Below, one piece after another: positions 37,257-48,431 of a stretch of DNA of 64,000 bases. Position 1 is the first letter of the stretch. The number at the start of each line of letters is the position of its first letter. The notes beneath the pieces are model-generated. The model saw nothing but the letters and a program-made list of their open reading frames with translations. It was not told where the DNA came from and ran no database searches. Position numbers and translations under genes: made by a program. The stretch comes from Helopsaltes ochotensis (lineage: Eukaryota > Chordata > Aves > Passeriformes > Locustellidae): positions 446,807 through 510,806 of the forward strand of contig VXBM01000540.1 in NCBI GenBank assembly GCA_013400155.1, read 5' to 3'.

Positions 37257-39785
37257 GTACAGAGTTTGTCCTTTGTTCCCACTTTTTCTTCTGTTTAATA
37301 GCAAAGATTCTGCCTCAAAATGATACATACATAGAATGTTTTTCTGCTCATTGTGTCCTTAATAAATGTTCTCGCCACAAATTTCAACCAAAACAGCAAC
37401 GCAGAATCAAAAAAACTCTATTCTTATCCCTTTATAATTCTTTCAGGAGCCTGAAAGTCTCTCCTTGGCAAAAATCAAGGCGTGTGAATTTAGCTGATAA
37501 ATACTGATCAAGTGCCTGGGTCTGTGAAATCTCCAATTTCTGAAAGAATCGCGTTTTGTAAAGCTCAGATTAAAGAGTCTTTAAGTGAGTCAAGTCGTGA
37601 GTCAGTGTCACATCCTGGGCCTGTTGCCTTCTCTGTGTGGAGGAAGCTTTAGCTTGGACTTGCATCTTCAAAGATGTTTCCCAGCCTGTCCCCTCGTGGT
37701 TTTGCTGGGTGGGCACCAGAAACATCTGGGCCTGAGTGATTCTGGAAACTTCTTTATGTCAGACACAGGGAGGGCCTGAGCTCAGGAGAGGAGTGAGGTG
37801 CCTGCATTTCTCAGGGATAAAGACATCTTGTCAAAGCTCAAACAATTCCTGTTGGGTGCATGTTTTCTTTGTTCAAGCTCTGAAAAAGAACATGCCAGCA
37901 CTTTGGATATAATGTCTTAAACTCAGTTTAAATAACCCTCTTAGTTTAGTTGGATGGAACAGAAGAAAAGCAGGAAATATCGAATGGTTTTTGTGATTTA
38001 GGGACCCTAAAGTGGAGAGTGTTGCAGTCTCCTCATCTTCACCAGGTTTACTCCATCTCATTGGAGTGTGGAGCTGGGGGAAGAATCATGCCACAATGTC
38101 AAACCTGACCCCAAAGTTGATGTTAATAGGAAGATAATGAGAAATCTCCACCCCCAGCTGCCCAGTGTGATGGATGGCAGATGTGAAGAAGTGACATCTG
38201 TGATGATCACTTGAATCTCTTCTTCATTTGCAGGAATCTCTGTCACCACAAAACACCCCACTGATTTCACCAGTGGTCATCTCACAGGTGATTGATGAGA
38301 GTAAATCAAAGGAAAATCAGCCATCTTTGCCTGTGCTGGCCGTGATCCCAGCCCAGAGCTTATCACACCCAGCAATCTTTTGGCAAAATGTCCCAGAACA
38401 GCTTCAGATTAAACCACAATTCTCTGCCAGCCCTTTAAGTGCCTGACGCACTCACCAGTGTTGTCTTCTGTAAAGGGTACTTCAAGCATTAAACAATTGC
38501 ATGTGGCAAACCCAGGCTGTTAAATCTGGTTTTAAATCCTTGTCTTGTACACAAGACTTGTATTTACGGCCAGTTTGTTTTAAATAATGTGCCTGGCTGC
38601 TGGCAATATTGACTGGCAATCGGCATCAGTGATGCTGGGGAACATTTAGATGTTCAGGAAATGATGCTCAGGAAATCCGTTTAGATGAAGGTAATGATTG
38701 TGTCCTGGTGTAAGGCTGGCATGACTTGGGCATCAGCCACCCTGCAGCTGGAGTCCCACAGAAAACTTTCTGGGAGAGTTAAAAATGCCTTGTATTTAAT
38801 TCCTCTGCATAATTTCAGAATTATTAGCAATACTCTGTTGGTTTCAAGGAGAAGTCTGGGATTTTGGAGTTTTCCTAAGTCACAGTTTGCAGAAGCAGGT
38901 TCTCAGTGGGCCCCCATTAAGCACGGAACTGAAATGTGCTGCAGAAAGGCAATTCTCTGTGCAGGTACTGTCAAAGGCATTTCTATTCATTCTTGGGCTT
39001 TTCCCATTGAAAAGTACTTCACACATGAATGAGAGGGGTTTTTTTTCTCCTAAAGATGTGTGTTTAATGAAAAAAAAAAAAAAGGAAAAGATTTGTAGAC
39101 CTCCAAAAGTGAAATGGAAAAGAGAATATTAATAGGATTTTGGGATTTCTATCATTCATTTTCAAAACCCTTGAAGTCATTTGGTACTTGACTAATTATT
39201 CTGTTAACACCATTTTGGATATTCAACTATTTTTAATGGTCTTTTGGGTGGTTCAGATTACATTTTTGAACTGGTGTGCTATTTTCACTGCTGAACAGAG
39301 ATCCAGCTTTCATTTTTTGTCTGATTGGTGGGGAGAGCAGGAGAAAAAACCAGGAGTTTGCTGTAGGAAGTCACCCACTGTCAGTGTTAGAGGCACATAA
39401 GGAAAGTGCACGTTTCAGGCTTTGAGTCAAAATGGAATTTTTATGTACAATCAGATGAACTTTAAAGGTGATCTGCTGATCTCTGAAGTTTAAACAGATA
39501 TTGTACAGAGAGTTTGAACATACTTAATAACAAAGATTGCCACCATTAGCCATTCTGAAGGTCATTTTCTTCTGACATCTATCGAATTACACAATCTTGA
39601 ATTTTGGTACAAAGCATAATGCTGTCAAACTTAAAATAGAAATATTCCAGAATGTGGAGTGGTGTGTTGTTTTTTGAGGTAAATGGGCCCCATTTACATT
39701 AGTTCTTTGATGTTAAATTCCTTGCTGCACATCAGAGAACAGTTGCTTCTTCCCTGGAGCAAGTTTTCTTTCTTCTTCTTCCCCC

Positions 39786-40126
39786 NNNNNNNNNNNNNNN
39801 NNNNNNNNNNNNNNNNNNNNNNNNNNNNNNNNNNNNNNNNNNNNNNNNNNNNNNNNNNNNNNNNNNNNNNNNNNNNNNNNNNNNNNNNNNNNNNNNNNNN
39901 NNNNNNNNNNNNNNNNNNNNNNNNNNNNNNNNNNNNNNNNNNNNNNNNNNNNNNNNNNNNNNNNNNNNNNNNNNNNNNNNNNNNNNNNNNNNNNNNNNNN
40001 NNNNNNNNNNNNNNNNNNNNNNNNNNNNNNNNNNNNNNNNNNNNNNNNNNNNNNNNNNNNNNNNNNNNNNNNNNNNNNNNNNNNNNNNNNNNNNNNNNNN
40101 NNNNNNNNNNNNNNNNNNNNNNNNNN
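39786..40126. other. Assembly gap (341 N)
   Basis: A run of 341 unresolved bases. The left flank ends in a pyrimidine tract (CTTCTTCTTCCCCC). The right flank starts inside a CR1 copy, so the missing sequence very likely includes that copy's 3' end and probably a simple repeat. Confidence 0.99.
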
Positions 40127-40302
40127 CCTTAAAACTCACCCAGTGCCACCCCTGCCGTGGGCAGGGACACCCTACAGTGTCCAGGGTGCCCCAAACCTGT
40201 CCAGCCTGGCCTTGGGCACTGCCAGGGATCCAGGGGCAGCCCCAGCTGCTCCAGGCACCCTGGGCCAGGCCCACGGGGAAGGATTTTTCCCCAATATCTT
40301 AC
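40127..40302 (-). mobile_element. CR1 LINE fragment, reverse orientation, cut by gap
   Basis: Starts abruptly at the gap with CCTTAAAACTCACCCAGTGC, then CACCCCTGCCGTGGGCAGGG, CCAGCCTGGCCTTGGGCACT, GATCCAGGGGCAGCCCCAGC and a last landmark near CCCCAATATCTT. This is the minus-strand order of the CR1 3' region. The tail and about 40-60 bases of the 3' end are hidden in the N run. Confidence 0.87.
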
Positions 40303-41770
40303 ACAATGCACAGATTTGTGATGTTTCAAGGACCCTGAACAGCTTCGTTTTTGGTAAATATCCAAAACATCCCAAATGCTTCCATGGATGTTGCTGGAGG
40401 GTGGAATTGTGGCTTCCAACCACAGTTGGAAGTGCAGCTGGAGCAGATGGACCTGGGAGTGACCTTGGGGCTGGTGAGGGCTGGAACTAAAAGCTCCCTC
40501 TGATACCTTCAAAATAACTTACAAATACTTGCTAATTAGGGTGGGACACGGGGTGCTTTTGTGATGTGCTCCTGTCATAGATCCTCTGCTCTCGTACTGA
40601 TGCTGGTCTCTTTCATGAAAGGAGAAAGTGAAAATGGGGTTGTGTTGGAAGAGCATCCATTAATTCAGGCACCACGTCTGGAGTGCTCAGAACTGTTTTA
40701 GTTTCGACGTGAAATGTTTTGTTGAAGTCGACGCAGTTTTGCTCGGCAACCACAATATGATGCTTTAAGGCTTGCTAAAGAATTATAGTTGGTTTTGAAA
40801 ACCAATTAACTGCAACAAGGACATAATCTTTTTAATGCAAAAGTCCTCCATAATATAAAATAAGTGCATGTAAAATCGTCATAATCAGATAATTTTGGCT
40901 AAAGTGTGTCTTAACTGTGTGAAACTAAACAGGAGTTCTTTTTTGAATCAGTGGAATTCCTCTGCAGCTTATCCAATTTAAACCTTTTTCATTATAAAAA
41001 TGGATATTCCAATTGATATTTCTGACAAGCTTCTGCCAAGTGGGAATTTCAGCAGCCACCTCTCGCACACGGAAAACTGGTTTCAGACCATTAACTCTAT
41101 TTGCAGTGCTGCCCATTGCTATAAAAAGAGCTTGACTTTAATGAATACTGGCTGACCCTCCAAATGTTCACCTTCCACTTGGATTCTTATTCATTATGCT
41201 TCTGAAATAGCATCTAACCTGAAAGGGAGGGAATGCCCTTAAAATAATTCAGAACCAGCTCGTGCTTCCTCCAGCGCATGCACCCAGTTGGAAGAGAAGG
41301 AGCCCAGGAACCTGCTGTGTGTGTGCACCAGGCCACTGTGAACCTTCTCATTTACCGAGATAAATGTGATATAAATCCTCCCTTGATGTTCCCTGTACAC
41401 AGCTCTGTGTGTATTTACTCATTCCTTAAAACAAAAAAGAGTAAAAAAGGCATTTTTTGTGTGTGCAGCAGTGCTACCTCTGCCCCAGGGAAGGTGGTTT
41501 GTGTCTCCCTTGGTTGCAAAGCAACAGCCTGTGTAAAGAGCTGCTAAATTAGTTTTAGTGGCAGGTTTTGAGAAAAGAGAAGCTTCATATTTCTGCAGCT
41601 AAAAGGTGGCAGTGGAAAAGAGGGTGCCCAGGCAGCCCCATGAGTTGGATCTCTTCAGTGCTGTAAATTGTGGTCTCAGCCTTCATCAGAGCTGCTCGTG
41701 TGGTTTGTGATGATGCAAGAGCTGCTGGGTGTTACAGACCTCAGGGAAAAGCTGAAGTCAGCAGGAGCAC

Positions 41771-42090
41771 AGAATTATGGAATGGTTTGGGCTGGGAGAT
41801 CATCCCACTCCACCCCTGCCATGGGCAGGGACACTTCCCACAGTCCCAGTCCCAGCTCCAAACCCCATCCAGCCTGGCCTTGGACACCTCCAGGGATCCA
41901 GGGGCAGCCCCAGCTGCTCTGGGCTCCTGTGCCAGGGCCTCTCCACCCTCACAGGGAACAATTCCTTCCCAATATCCCATCCATCCCTGCCCTCCCTCAT
42001 TGGGAAGCCATTCCCCCTTTTCCTATCACAGCCCTTGTGAAAGGTCCCTCTCCAGCCTTCCTGTAAGACCCTTTAAGGTACTGGCAGGGA
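41771..42090 (-). mobile_element. CR1 LINE fragment with 3' tail, reverse orientation
   Basis: Opens with the complement of the tail (AGAATTATGGAATGG), then TTTGGGCTGGGAGATCATCC, CACCCCTGCCATGGGCAGGG, CCATCCAGCCTGGCCTTGGA, GATCCAGGGGCAGCCCCAGC, CCACCCTCACAGGGAACAAT and CATTCCCCCTTTTCCTATCA. It ends near CCCTTTAAGGTACTGG. At 320 bases it is the best preserved short CR1 in the window. Open frames of 132-145 codons crossing it are artefacts of its GC-rich sequence. Confidence 0.92.
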
Positions 42091-44329
42091 CTGTCCATGG
42101 CTTTTAGTGCCACAGGACCAATAGTTTGGGCCAGTTTTAGACAACCAGAGCCCATCTAGCTGTGCTCATACCATCTCCAGGGGAAGCTTTGGGAGCTCAG
42201 TACTTCTGAAATTCAGACCCCTCAAATGTTTAGGACTGAAAGAAAATGCAAGAATTTTCGGTTTGTTGGTAACTGGGAGACAAAGCTTATAAATATTTTG
42301 CTAACTGGAAGTTGTTAAAGCCATTATAAAATAAAATGTTGCAATTCCTTTCAAATAAACTGGTAGATATCCATTCTTTGCCTTTAGTTAGGAATAAACC
42401 CCTGAAATTCGGAGTATCTTTCTCTTGGGTCACCTCTGTCCCGTCTCTCAGAGGTCAGCCTGATTCTACTCAGTGTGAACAAACAAATTCTAATTTGTTT
42501 ATGAAACTCATGAGTGGTTCTTTATTATTTATTGGGATTTCTTCTGTGGGTTCAGGAGGTTATAAAGCTGCTTCTATGAAAGATGAGGACTTTTACCCCA
42601 GGCGAGTTGAGCGAGAGCAGCTGTAACGAGATCTGTGCAATGCCTTGCTGACGAGTCCCTCTCCCTTTCTGGGGCTAACAGAAATTTATGCTATTGCTGT
42701 AATTTATTTTTTACTTATTTTTTCCTCCAAAGATAAACTGGCAGTTTCAGTCACTTTACGACATGCAGTGGTGGTAAAAGATCATGTGAAACTAGGCTGC
42801 AGTACAATGGAACGAGTGTTAATGTGGGTCAGGCTGAGTACAAGGAGAAACAGAGCCTGGGCAGAGCTCCCTGGGATAACTGGGACTGTGTCACCACTCC
42901 TTTTATTTATGCACCCCTACCATGGGCCCTTACAGTGTTTGTGGTTCCCTTTTGAGTGATAAATGGAGAAAAAGTGAAATTTAATTTGTCTGGTGCTCCA
43001 GAATTCTTCTAGATTCTGATTCAAACCAATGAGTATTGCCATCATGTCTGTTTATAACAAAACCAAGCATAAATTGGTAACTGGCTTTGATAACTTTTTT
43101 AGTGGATTCCTTAGTCCCAACAACCAGCCAGAGACATCCATATGTTTCATAATTTTGGAATTTGAAGGGATTGAGGATCTGAAATTGCAATTTCATGTAC
43201 AGTTTAGGATTACTTTGAACTGGCTGTAATATTCTTACGCTGAGCTGCACCTTACAGAGCTGCCCGGATTGCCGAGGATGATTCCAGCCCTACCATGACG
43301 ATCCGCAAACGCTCCGCGGCTCTAAGCTCCTCGATTTAGAGCCCAGTAAAATCAATAAGACTCTTTGCCTGCTTGAAATCCCTGGTGTTTGCAGAAATGG
43401 AGCCTGAGCTGGATGCACACAGGGTTCAGAGGCTCTGGGTGCCCCTGTGGGTTTTTTTGGTCCTCCAAAGAGGGAGCCGGCGTTCGGGCGCTGGATGCGG
43501 TGCCGTAAAACTAAGGACGACAGATCAAAGGTTTGAGCAGGAGGTCAGATAGATTTTTGAAAACTTAATCAGCTTAAATTTGCTTCAGAACTCAGCTGCG
43601 TGATATTCTGTCCCCCCTAAGAAAATATTTGTCTTGTACACCTGTCCTCAAGTTGGAGAGCCAAGAAGACGAGAGCGCCGAGCAGTTCACCTGAGGACAG
43701 CGTGGTGGGGCTGGGCTGGGCTGGTTCCTGCAAGAAAAATACAAATCAGGTTTCTCTCTTGAAATGAAATTGCATTTATTTTTTTTTATTAATATTGCTA
43801 TTATCAAATTATTCCTGAAATTAAATTATTTGAGGGAAAAAACCCCCTTAAGAGCTATTCTTCCTGGGGTTATAGATATATTTGCTGATTGGATTCTGAT
43901 ATAACCAAGCAGCCTTGTTTTCAGTTTGGTTCATTCTTTAGCTTTGAGTTGTGAAAAAAAATGCTGGGGTAAGGAAAGAGCTGTGTGTCCAAGCTGGTTC
44001 AGCTGCATCTTGGGTGGATTTTCAGTCTAATCCCCACCTTTCCCTAGGAAGGGACGAGCAATGGGAGAAAGGACAGTTGCAGACACAGAACTGAGAGGTG
44101 AAGCTGCATTCCCCATGTCGTGTTGCCTGAGACTTTCTCCTTTTTTTCCCTCTCTGTTTAGAAGCAAATTCATCCTGATAAACTCATTTATGTGTTTTGC
44201 CTCTTTCCCCTGCACCCCCCCCACACTCATTCTCTCCTTTTTTTTTCCCCCTTGTTTTAATCCGCAGAACTCTTTATGTTTTTCTAATAATTGGCAGCAG
44301 AGGTACAATTTCTCCCCTCTTTTCAGCGA

Positions 44330-44520
44330 TGAATAGTTGGCCCGAGATCAAAGGGCAGGCCTGGCGGTTTTTTGGCTGCCACAGAAGGGCGTTGGGGCTG
44401 GCGCGGGGCCGGCGCTCGGCGATAGGCGTGTGGAGGAGGTGCCAAGCCAGGGCCCGGTGGCAGGGCGTCTGTGCACGTCCTGTGCCTGAGCTAACGGGGC
44501 TGTCCTTTGTGTGTGTTCCA
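44330..44520 (+). other. CpG-rich patch immediately upstream of exon C
   Basis: About 190 bases of GC-rich sequence with roughly 15 CpG dinucleotides by eye, including GGCGCGGGGCCGGCGCTCGG, unlike the CpG-poor intron around it. It ends at the acceptor of exon C. It is too short for a standard CpG island. Whether it is an unmethylated regulatory patch or simply the GC-rich flank of a small exon cannot be told from the sequence. Confidence 0.5.
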
Positions 44521-44521
44521 G

Positions 44522-44584
44522 GCCAACAGCCGGCTGAAGCAGACCAAGGAGGAGCTCAGCCAGAGACTGGCCAAGTCCTTGAAG
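44522..44584 (+). CDS. CEP112: CEP112 internal exon C (21 codons, coiled coil)
   Basis: A 63-base microexon-like coding exon between acceptor GTGTGTTCCAG and donor GTAGGT, phase 0 at both ends. It encodes ANSRLKQTKEELSQRLAKSL plus a final K. This corresponds to the CEP112 segment that, in the human protein as I remember it, begins ANSKLKQ and ends QKLAKSSQ. It is exactly three heptads long and joins exon B (ends ALLR) to exon D (starts EIAEL) without a frame change. It sits in a wider unrelated open frame of 139 codons that should not be taken as a gene. The small size plus the GC-rich left flank could make it prone to regulated inclusion, but that is inference. Confidence 0.9.
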
Positions 44585-45671
44585 GTAGGTGGCCAGCAGA
44601 CGGGGAGCTCAGGTGAACCTGTTCCACTCGGGAACCTGATGAAAAGTTGAGTTCCTTCTGGTCTTGGCAAGCGAGAGGAGTCGTAACCCGTTAGCAAATC
44701 ACAGACCCAGCATCTTCCCGCAGATTTGAGCTAAAAAAAAAGGAGAGCGTTAAGCTGGAAAATACAGGTGGGGTTTTTTTGAGTTCTGAGTTTCATCTTT
44801 TTTCATCTCCATCATCATTTTCTGAGGACTCCAGAGGACCGAGTCCTCCTTCAGCCAGTGGGAAGGAGGGTGAGGTGCTCCATCAGCCAGCACATCTCAT
44901 AAAATCAGGAGCAGTTGCACAGCCAGGACTTGCATTTCATGTTAAAGGCAGTGTCACCCAAGGTTTCTTCATCTTTAGCATTGATCCCCACCAGTTCTGC
45001 ATTTCTGCCCAAAACAGCACCTTGAGGAGTGTCAGTGTCCTGGAGGCAGACTGGATTTGATTTGAGTTTTTGGTCTTCAGAGAACTCAAAAGATGAAAAT
45101 GAGTGTTGAATTTACATATATACTTAAAAATGGTGAGGCTGGGTGGTTTTTACATACTTCAGCTTTCAGTTTGAGTGACAGCTACTACTGAAGTGTGAAA
45201 AATGATGGAGATGCAACCAGAAGGTAAGCTTTTAATACGAAGAAAATTGCCACGAGGATTTGTGTGGAGGTGTCATTCTCCTCATCGCTGCCAGCAGAAT
45301 GTCTGCCTTGCACTGCAAAGTGTGTTTGCAGCCAATAGTCCAATAACAGTCTTATAAAATCAATAAAAACTCTACAAAGAAGGGTTTAGCAGCCTTTAAA
45401 CTAGACAGAAGTCATCAGCGAGACAATAACCACAAACTGCAAACTTTACTGTTTTACCGACACTTCAAAATATTTAAAACTCTCGGTTTCAGCTTTTCAG
45501 CTCCTTTGAGTCTTATTCTCTTGTCCAAAATTGTGACTTCAGTTGTTTTGGGGACATTTATTGGCTGTCACTTTTTCACACTGCTTTATTAGAAGCATTG
45601 GTAAATATGTCTTGTATTCTATTTCTAAAATCTAACCTGTATTTTTTACACATTTATTTGCATAGAGAGAG

Positions 45672-45798
45672 ATTGTGGAGTCTCCATCCTTGGAGATACT
45701 TAAAACCTGACTGGGCTGATCCTGAACTACCACCTCTGGGTGATACTTCTTTAAACTGGTCCATCCCACTCTCACCAATTCCATGATTTTGTGATAAA
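45672..45798 (+). mobile_element. CR1 LINE 3' tail fragment, forward orientation
   Basis: Reads ATTGTGGAGTCTCCATCCTT, GGAGATACTTAAAACCTGAC, CTGGGCTGATCCTGAACTAC, then CCATGATTTTGTGATAAA, which is a diverged copy of the CR1 terminal octamer repeat (ATTCTATG-like). The order is that of a forward-oriented avian CR1 3' end, truncated to about 125 bases. It belongs to a different, older-looking variant than the copies at 41771 and 63083. Confidence 0.88.
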
Positions 45799-46980
45799 TC
45801 AGAGAGAATGTTCTCTTTCCTAAATACCTTCCCAGTAATTTAAAATCAGTAATTTAGTAAATTTTGAGAGCCTTATTTATTTATAAAGAAAGAAAGACAC
45901 AACACAAAAACCCCTCTCTTCTTTTTTTTATCTTTCCATCTGAACCTGAAAACCAGGAGATGGTTAAAGCTCAAAAAGTAACATTTTCTTCACGTCAGAC
46001 CTGAAGGAAGAGATCCTTCCTTTGCTACCTTTATTTAACCTTTTGTCATTGTCACCCACACGTGAGCGGAATCAAGGCAGCCTCTTCATGCCAGCCACAA
46101 TCCGATGTCAACACAAAAATGGTTCTTGGTCCATTTCTTAAAGGCAGTTGCAATAATTGCAGCATTTCCGTATTTTTAAGCGAGGGATGAGGGAAATTGC
46201 TTTAATTGTTGCAGCGGGAACACGTAGGTGGTGTAGGGCAAGATAAGAACTTTTTAACATAAATGTCACAAAAATAAATTTTGTCAGACTGACGTTTATT
46301 GGCCTGCAGAATAGCGTCAAGATTTGGGGACATGTTTTGTGTTCAGGTGGCTTTGCTGTAGCTGGGACATTTCACTGGGGAGAGCTGGACCCAATTCCTC
46401 AGCACTTTGTGGGGCAGACACAACACATCCATCAGCTGTCAGGGCTGTTTGGCTCAATAAAACAGCCTCCCCCTGATGTCTGAATTTCTTTACTTGTGTG
46501 CATTTAAATCAAATCCCCCAAGTTCCTTGGACGTGGTTGGGTTTGGGGTTTTTTTTTTTGTAGCTCCCTGTTAATAATTGGTCGATCGCAACTTTTCTTG
46601 TGGTCGCCTTGCTGACAACATCTGTCCAATCTTACTCTCTGTGGCCTCTTGGAACATTCACTTTTTACACCCACACAGAGAAGATATTTCAAGAAATTTC
46701 CTCTGAAGTTTATACAAAGTAAATAGAAATTTTTGCTCTGAAAAGTACTGCACAAAGCAGATCTTTCTTCATCAATTCCTGCTGAAATTTCCTTGCATGC
46801 ATTTCAGAACTCCTGTGCTAGACCAGGCTCTCAATCCAGTAAAAGTTTTAAATCTCAGGTTTGTGTTACCTTGAGGAGTTTGCTACTTTGTTTTCTTTTT
46901 AAAATGACAAAATGGGACCTGCTCAAAATGCTGTAGTTTTGCATGGGTTCAAGTTGTTATCTTAATTTATCTGATCCATT

Positions 46981-47000
46981 GCTTTCTCCTGCTTTCTCCT
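46981..47000 (+). repeat. Two-copy 10-base tandem duplicate
   Basis: GCTTTCTCCT occurs twice in direct succession and is followed by GC. Small replication-slippage duplicate. Confidence 0.75.
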
Positions 47001-48281
47001 GCACGTTACACACCTGGTAAAACCACATTTCTGCAAATTGTCTGTCTTCTAAATCATTACCTGAACTGCAGACCCAGAGACATTGCTTAATCCTGGCTAA
47101 AGAGTTGCACCCTATCCAGATAATCTCTAAACTTTGGTATATTGGTCTCAAAGCCCCTTCCTTTTGATGGGTATTATCTTTTGAAATATGTATTTGTTTT
47201 TTAGAAAAGCAATACAGAAACACAAAGGTAGGTTTTACACATAATCTATGTTACTTCCTGGGCTTTTCAGGTAGGTGAAGAGAAGTAAATTTACTTCAGG
47301 GTTTTAATCAGGCTTTCCCCCCTTTCCCAGTGGTTTTAATACCTTCATTTGTAGTGCAGTTTTTACACTAGTCCTGACCTATTATTAGAGTTTTTTTAAC
47401 TCTTTTTTTTTCCTAAATCACCATGTAATTAATATAGATAAATGTTTCTCTGCCAGTAAGGAGGCCTGGTAGAGTCTAAGCACTCTGATAGTCTCTCCCT
47501 GAACTGCCTGTGTGCTAAAGTGCTTTTAGAATTATTTTATAATACGCTGCTACAGCAGCTTAACCTTAAGCTTGAATATATACAATAAAGCCAGTGACCC
47601 TCCCACATGTTTAAGTGCTTTGCTGGGTGATGACACGTCAGTATAAAATTCTGTAAATATGCCTAAAGGATCAGGGTTAGTTATGACTTTCCCCAGTGAT
47701 GAAAAAGGTAAAACAAATACAATTCAACCAATGACAAGTGAATCACCTAAAAGGTCTAGATGGAGGTCCTGGCTGTGGAGTCAGGTCCTCACTGGATTGC
47801 TCAGCAAAATCTGCTCCTCGCAGCAGCTCAGAAATTTCACTGTCGGGTTTAAATTTCGGACCAGTGTGGCAATGTGGGCGTTTTTCCTCTCAGCAGTATC
47901 AGGCTGTAAAATATCCCCCTGCAAAAGGAGCAGCAGCATCCCGATGTAAACTCTCACTCCCACGTTCAGAGCAGTGCAAGACGGGGAGCAGGCTCCAGTT
48001 GGAAGACCACAGATGTGCTTTGTTCTCATGAGTAAATATTTTGGAATGTCGCAGTTGGAAAACACTTCCAAATATTTTGTGTTCGGCGATCCTTGTCGTT
48101 TACAGCCTTGCTCTATCCCTTTTCCCTGCGTGGAATCCCATGCCCTGCCAGTGGGCCGTGTGCTAATTTCCAACATCCAGTTGGCACAGCAGAGCTCGCC
48201 AGTGCCATGTTTATATAAAAAAACCATGCAAAGTACACGTCTTTTCTTGAGGGCAGCTTTAACGTGCTGCTTTCTTCTCAG

Positions 48282-48431
48282 GAGATAGCTGAACTGAAGA
48301 CAACCATTTCCATCCTGAGAGAGGAGAGGAGCCAGCTGCAGCTCGTGGCCGAGCAGCGGCTCCAGGAAGTTGCACAGAAGTTGGAAGATGAGAAGCAGCA
48401 GCTGATGACAGCTAATGACAAAGCAATCAAG
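48282..48431 (+). CDS. CEP112: CEP112 internal exon D (50 codons, coiled coil)
   Basis: Fourth coding exon, following acceptor GCTTTCTTCTCAG and preceding donor GTAATC. It has 150 bases, phase 0 at both ends and no stop. The peptide runs from EIAELKTTISILREERSQLQ through AEQRLQEVAQKLEDEKQQL to NDKAIK. It aligns in order with the CEP112 stretch containing IAEL.TTIS.L.EE and DEK.QL...ND.AIK (recalled from the human protein). It is amphipathic, Q/E/K-rich coiled coil with regular leucine and isoleucine spacing. In CEP112 about 85 residues should follow, so this exon is near but not at the C-terminus. The apparent reading frame continues past the donor for some codons before a stop, but the strong match to AIK followed by GTAA shows the exon ends here. 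Confidence 0.92.

Larger units (their letters stand above)
29292..44521 (+). other. CEP112: CEP112 intron B-C
   Basis: 15.2 kb intron from donor GTAAGG to acceptor GTGTGTTCCAG. It holds a plus-strand CR1 (31741-31952), two minus-strand CR1 copies (40127-40302 and 41771-42090), simple repeats (32316, 36034), a three-unit 19-base tandem repeat (37200-37256), a 341-base assembly gap (39786-40126) and CpG-bearing patches near 43225-43520 and 44330-44520. AT-rich unique stretches at about 29950-30660 and 34760-35010 contain no repeats that I recognise. No exon or RNA gene was found inside. Open frames here overlap CR1 copies or are random. Confidence 0.8.
44585..48281 (+). other. CEP112: CEP112 intron C-D
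   Basis: The shortest complete intron here, 3.7 kb, from donor GTAGGT to acceptor GCTTTCTTCTCAG. Its only mobile element that I recognise is a plus-strand CR1 tail (45672-45798). It also has a 10-base tandem duplicate at 46981-47000 and a fused acceptor/donor sequence at 47270/47271. The last kilobase contains overlapping open frames on both strands (up to 148 codons) with no recognisable family. No other gene is supported. Confidence 0.82.

Noticed and set aside
39683..40274. Open frames of 149 and 180 codons on both strands
   Set aside because: They run through 341 N bases and CR1 sequence; most codons are undetermined.
44197..44616. A 139-codon frame overlapping exon C
   Set aside because: It reads exon C in the wrong phase (the true phase gives ANSRLKQ) and its codons come mostly from intron.
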